Assembly (NCBI GenBank): GCA_024641305.1
Contig: JAHEDI010000005.1
Coordinates: 62,001-126,000 of the forward strand
DNA: 64,000 bases
Source of the DNA: a bacterium
Lineage (GTDB): Bacteria; Actinomycetota; Acidimicrobiia; Spongiisociales; JAENVV01
Direction of reading: 5' to 3'
In this document: positions 62,233-64,000 of the stretch, piece by piece
Position numbering within the stretch: the stretch's first letter is position 1
How the letters are laid out: each line of letters begins with the position of its first letter
The notes under the pieces: generated by a model
The model's input: only the letters and a program-made list of their open reading frames with translations
What the model was told of the DNA's origin: nothing
Databases searched by the model: none
Program-made: the position numbers and the translations under genes

Positions 62233-64000
62233 TTAGGGTGTTTCCTGCTCGATTCCAAGCTTTGTGAGGAATGGTTCGCTTGACGGTTCGCGACCGAGAA
62301 ATTGCCGGACGAGGTCGATGGCATCTTTGGTGCCATTGGGCGCCAACACCAGGTTGCGATAGTCCATTCCTACTGCCGGATTGTCTATGCCGTCGGCGAG
62401 GAATCGTGAGAACATATCGTCCCCGAACACCTCGGCCCACAAGTATCCGTAGTAGCCGGCGTCGTAGCCAAACATGTGTCCGAATGAACCAAGGAAGAAG
62501 GTTCCTTCGGGATGAGGGAGCAGGCTGAACTCATTTGCCTTGCGGAGGGCCTCGTCCAAAGAATTCGGACGTCCCGGTCCGTGAAGGTACATGTCGAGCA
62601 TGCCGTACGTGACCTGGCGAAGCTTGGCGAGGCTCTCGTTGAGGTACCGCGAAGCAGCAAGTTGCTCGAGCAAGTCGTCCGGCATGACTTCATTGGTCTC
62701 ATGGTGAGAAGCGAAGCGTCGCAGGATGTCGGGCTCCCAGCACCAGTGCTCCATGATTTGCGAGGGCGCCTCGACAAAATCCCATTCAGTGCTCGCCCCG
62801 GAGAATCTGAGGAGTTCGGCTTTTGAAAAGGTCATGTGAAGGATGTGGCCGAATTCATGAAATAGCGTCACGGCGTCGCCGTGCTGGAGCAGTGATGGCC
62901 TGTCCGGAGACGGTTTCGGGAAGTTGGCGACAATGGCGCTGACGGGCTTTACGTACCCATCTGGACCACGGTGGGCCGGTACCAACGGCCAAGCTGCCGC
63001 GTGTGAAAACTTACCTTCACGGGGAAACAAATCCATGTAGAAGTGGCCGATTGTGTTGCCCGAGTCGGCCTCGGTGACCTGCCATAGGGTTACATCTTCG
63101 TGCCAGGCGTTGGCAGGGGTTACCTCGGTGTAGGTGACTCCGAACATTTCGGAGGTGAGGTCGAACATGCCCTTCACCACCCGGTTGAGTGACAGGTATT
63201 CGGAGACCCTCTGGTTGTCCACACCGAACTCGTCCCGTTTCAGAACCGTGTCGTAGTAGCGCCAATCCCACAACTCAAGCTCATCGGCCCCGGTGTCGGC
63301 ATGAAGTAGGGCAGCCATTCGTTCGATCTCGGCTCGGGCCTGGGTTGTGAGACCCGGAACGATCGAATCGTAGAACTCGAAGACGGCCTCCGGTGTTTTG
63401 GCCATCTTGAGCTGCATTGAGTGGTGGGCCCAAGAGTCCACGCCGAAGATGTCAGCGATCTGTTGGCGGATCTCCACGGCTTCCTGGATCACCGGACGAT
63501 TGGCTTCTGCCGCCCGGTTGCTGAATTTCTTTTGGAGTGCCTCGCGCAGGTCGCGGTTCCTGACGTTCTCAATGAACGGGACGACATCGGGATAGTCCAT
63601 CGAGACGCAGAACGTGTTGGGTTTTTCTCCGGGCTTGAGACCCTCTATGTACGAGTCAGGCAAGCCGTCAAGGTCGGCACGCGTGACCACGAGATAATCC
63701 TCGTATTCGGCGATGTTGGTGGAGAAAGCGATACTCAACTCGACGAGGCGCTCGTTGAGTTCCTTCAGCTTGTCACGATCGTCTATCGCCAGTTCATGAC
63801 CGGCCATCCGAAAGTCGCGCAGCATGAACTCCAGGAGTCGGGTGGGCTCGCCGGCCAGGGAAGCTGCCTCGTCTGTAGCTGCATATTCGGCGACTGCCTG
63901 GTATACATCCTCCCGGAACACCAGATCGACACCCCACTTGGCGAGCTTTTCTTCAAGAGCTCTGGCCGCAGTCCTTACTTCTTCGTCGGGCGACGTTTCG
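62233..64000 (-). CDS. M3-family metallopeptidase, 5' end outside the window
   Basis: The frame is open to the right edge, so only the C-terminal 589 residues are present. The zinc motif HEFGH is in LFHEFGHILHM, with the following EAPSQIMEHW as the M3 third ligand segment. The family (thimet oligopeptidase/neurolysin/Dcp) cleaves short peptides in the cytosol. A GTG at 63921 is internal, not the start. Expect about 60-90 more residues beyond 64000. Confidence 0.93.
   Translation of the reverse strand, partial: ETSPDEEVRTAARALEEKLAKWGVDLVFREDVYQAVAEYAATDEAASLAGEPTRLLEFMLRDFRMAGHELAIDDRDKLKELNERLVELSIAFSTNIAEYEDYLVVTRADLDGLPDSYIEGLKPGEKPNTFCVSMDYPDVVPFIENVRNRDLREALQKKFSNRAAEANRPVIQEAVEIRQQIADIFGVDSWAHHSMQLKMAKTPEAVFEFYDSIVPGLTTQARAEIERMAALLHADTGADELELWDWRYYDTVLKRDEFGVDNQRVSEYLSLNRVVKGMFDLTSEMFGVTYTEVTPANAWHEDVTLWQVTEADSGNTIGHFYMDLFPREGKFSHAAAWPLVPAHRGPDGYVKPVSAIVANFPKPSPDRPSLLQHGDAVTLFHEFGHILHMTFSKAELLRFSGASTEWDFVEAPSQIMEHWCWEPDILRRFASHHETNEVMPDDLLEQLAASRYLNESLAKLRQVTYGMLDMYLHGPGRPNSLDEALRKANEFSLLPHPEGTFFLGSFGHMFGYDAGYYGYLWAEVFGDDMFSRFLADGIDNPAVGMDYRNLVLAPNGTKDAIDLVRQFLGREPSSEPFLTKLGIEQETP

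Overview
The window carries a chromosomal replication origin and its flanking housekeeping genes from a member of the Actinomycetota. No mobile element, CRISPR array or rRNA gene was seen. The evidence for the phylum is gene content and order: a pseudokinase, an ECF sigma factor with anti-sigma factor, trxB, trxA and a CwlM-like protein; then parB-parA-rsmG-jag-yidC-yidD-rnpA-rpmH, oriC, dnaA-dnaN-recF-DUF721-gyrB-gyrA and a DUF3566 protein; tRNA-Ile and tRNA-Ala; crgA, trpG, and the pknB-pbpA-rodA-pstP-fhaB-fhaA block. This is essentially the order known from mycobacteria. A CrgA homologue and a 30-residue bS22-type ribosomal peptide are also actinobacterial hallmarks. Frequent GTG/TTG starts and F420-type oxidoreductase content fit a deep-branching, high-GC lineage. 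Acidimicrobiia or a neighbour is my inference, not something the sequence proves.

Region 1 (1-20.6 kb) is the origin. Leftward genes (parB to rpmH) and rightward genes (dnaA to gyrA) diverge from about 11 kb. DnaA boxes lie on both sides of dnaA. The dnaA-dnaN gap carries box-like sequences, a run of five DnaA-trio triplets and an AT-rich stretch, so it is the likely unwinding site. A perfect parS site sits on the rsmG start codon.

Region 2 (20.6-32 kb) holds two tRNAs, a candidate structured RNA, a thiolase, crgA, trpG, and the leftward cell-wall growth and Ser/Thr phosphorylation operon, with mutY attached at its 3' end. A tRNA-Leu follows. Region 3 (32-39 kb) has a secreted unknown, serS, a methyltransferase, a TetR regulator, and a two-gene operon pairing a Tat-exported multicopper oxidase with a cupredoxin/beta-helix/membrane chimera.

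Region 4 (39-49 kb) looks accessory and catabolic. A leftward LLM oxidoreductase and class III aminotransferase face a rightward, tightly coupled operon: an 11-codon CxxC mini-ORF, a C45 acyltransferase/amidase, a GNAT, an agmatinase-family ureohydrolase, an FAD amine oxidase, a second paralogous GNAT, and a YtcJ-like amidohydrolase. I infer use of an amine or guanidino compound; the substrate is unknown. This is the strongest candidate for an undescribed system here.

Region 5 (49-54 kb) has an ECF sigma factor fused operonically to a domain-permuted Ada/OGT protein, dcd, a PAS histidine kinase with its response regulator, an unrecognised protein, and a second response regulator with an HTH. 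Region 6 (54-64 kb) has tRNA-Gly, a PhzF-like isomerase, a cation diffusion facilitator, homoserine kinase, a glutamine-amidotransferase-like hydrolase, bS22, the csoR-copZ-copA copper operon with a probable CsoR operator, a small Cys-rich protein, and an M3 metallopeptidase cut by the right edge.
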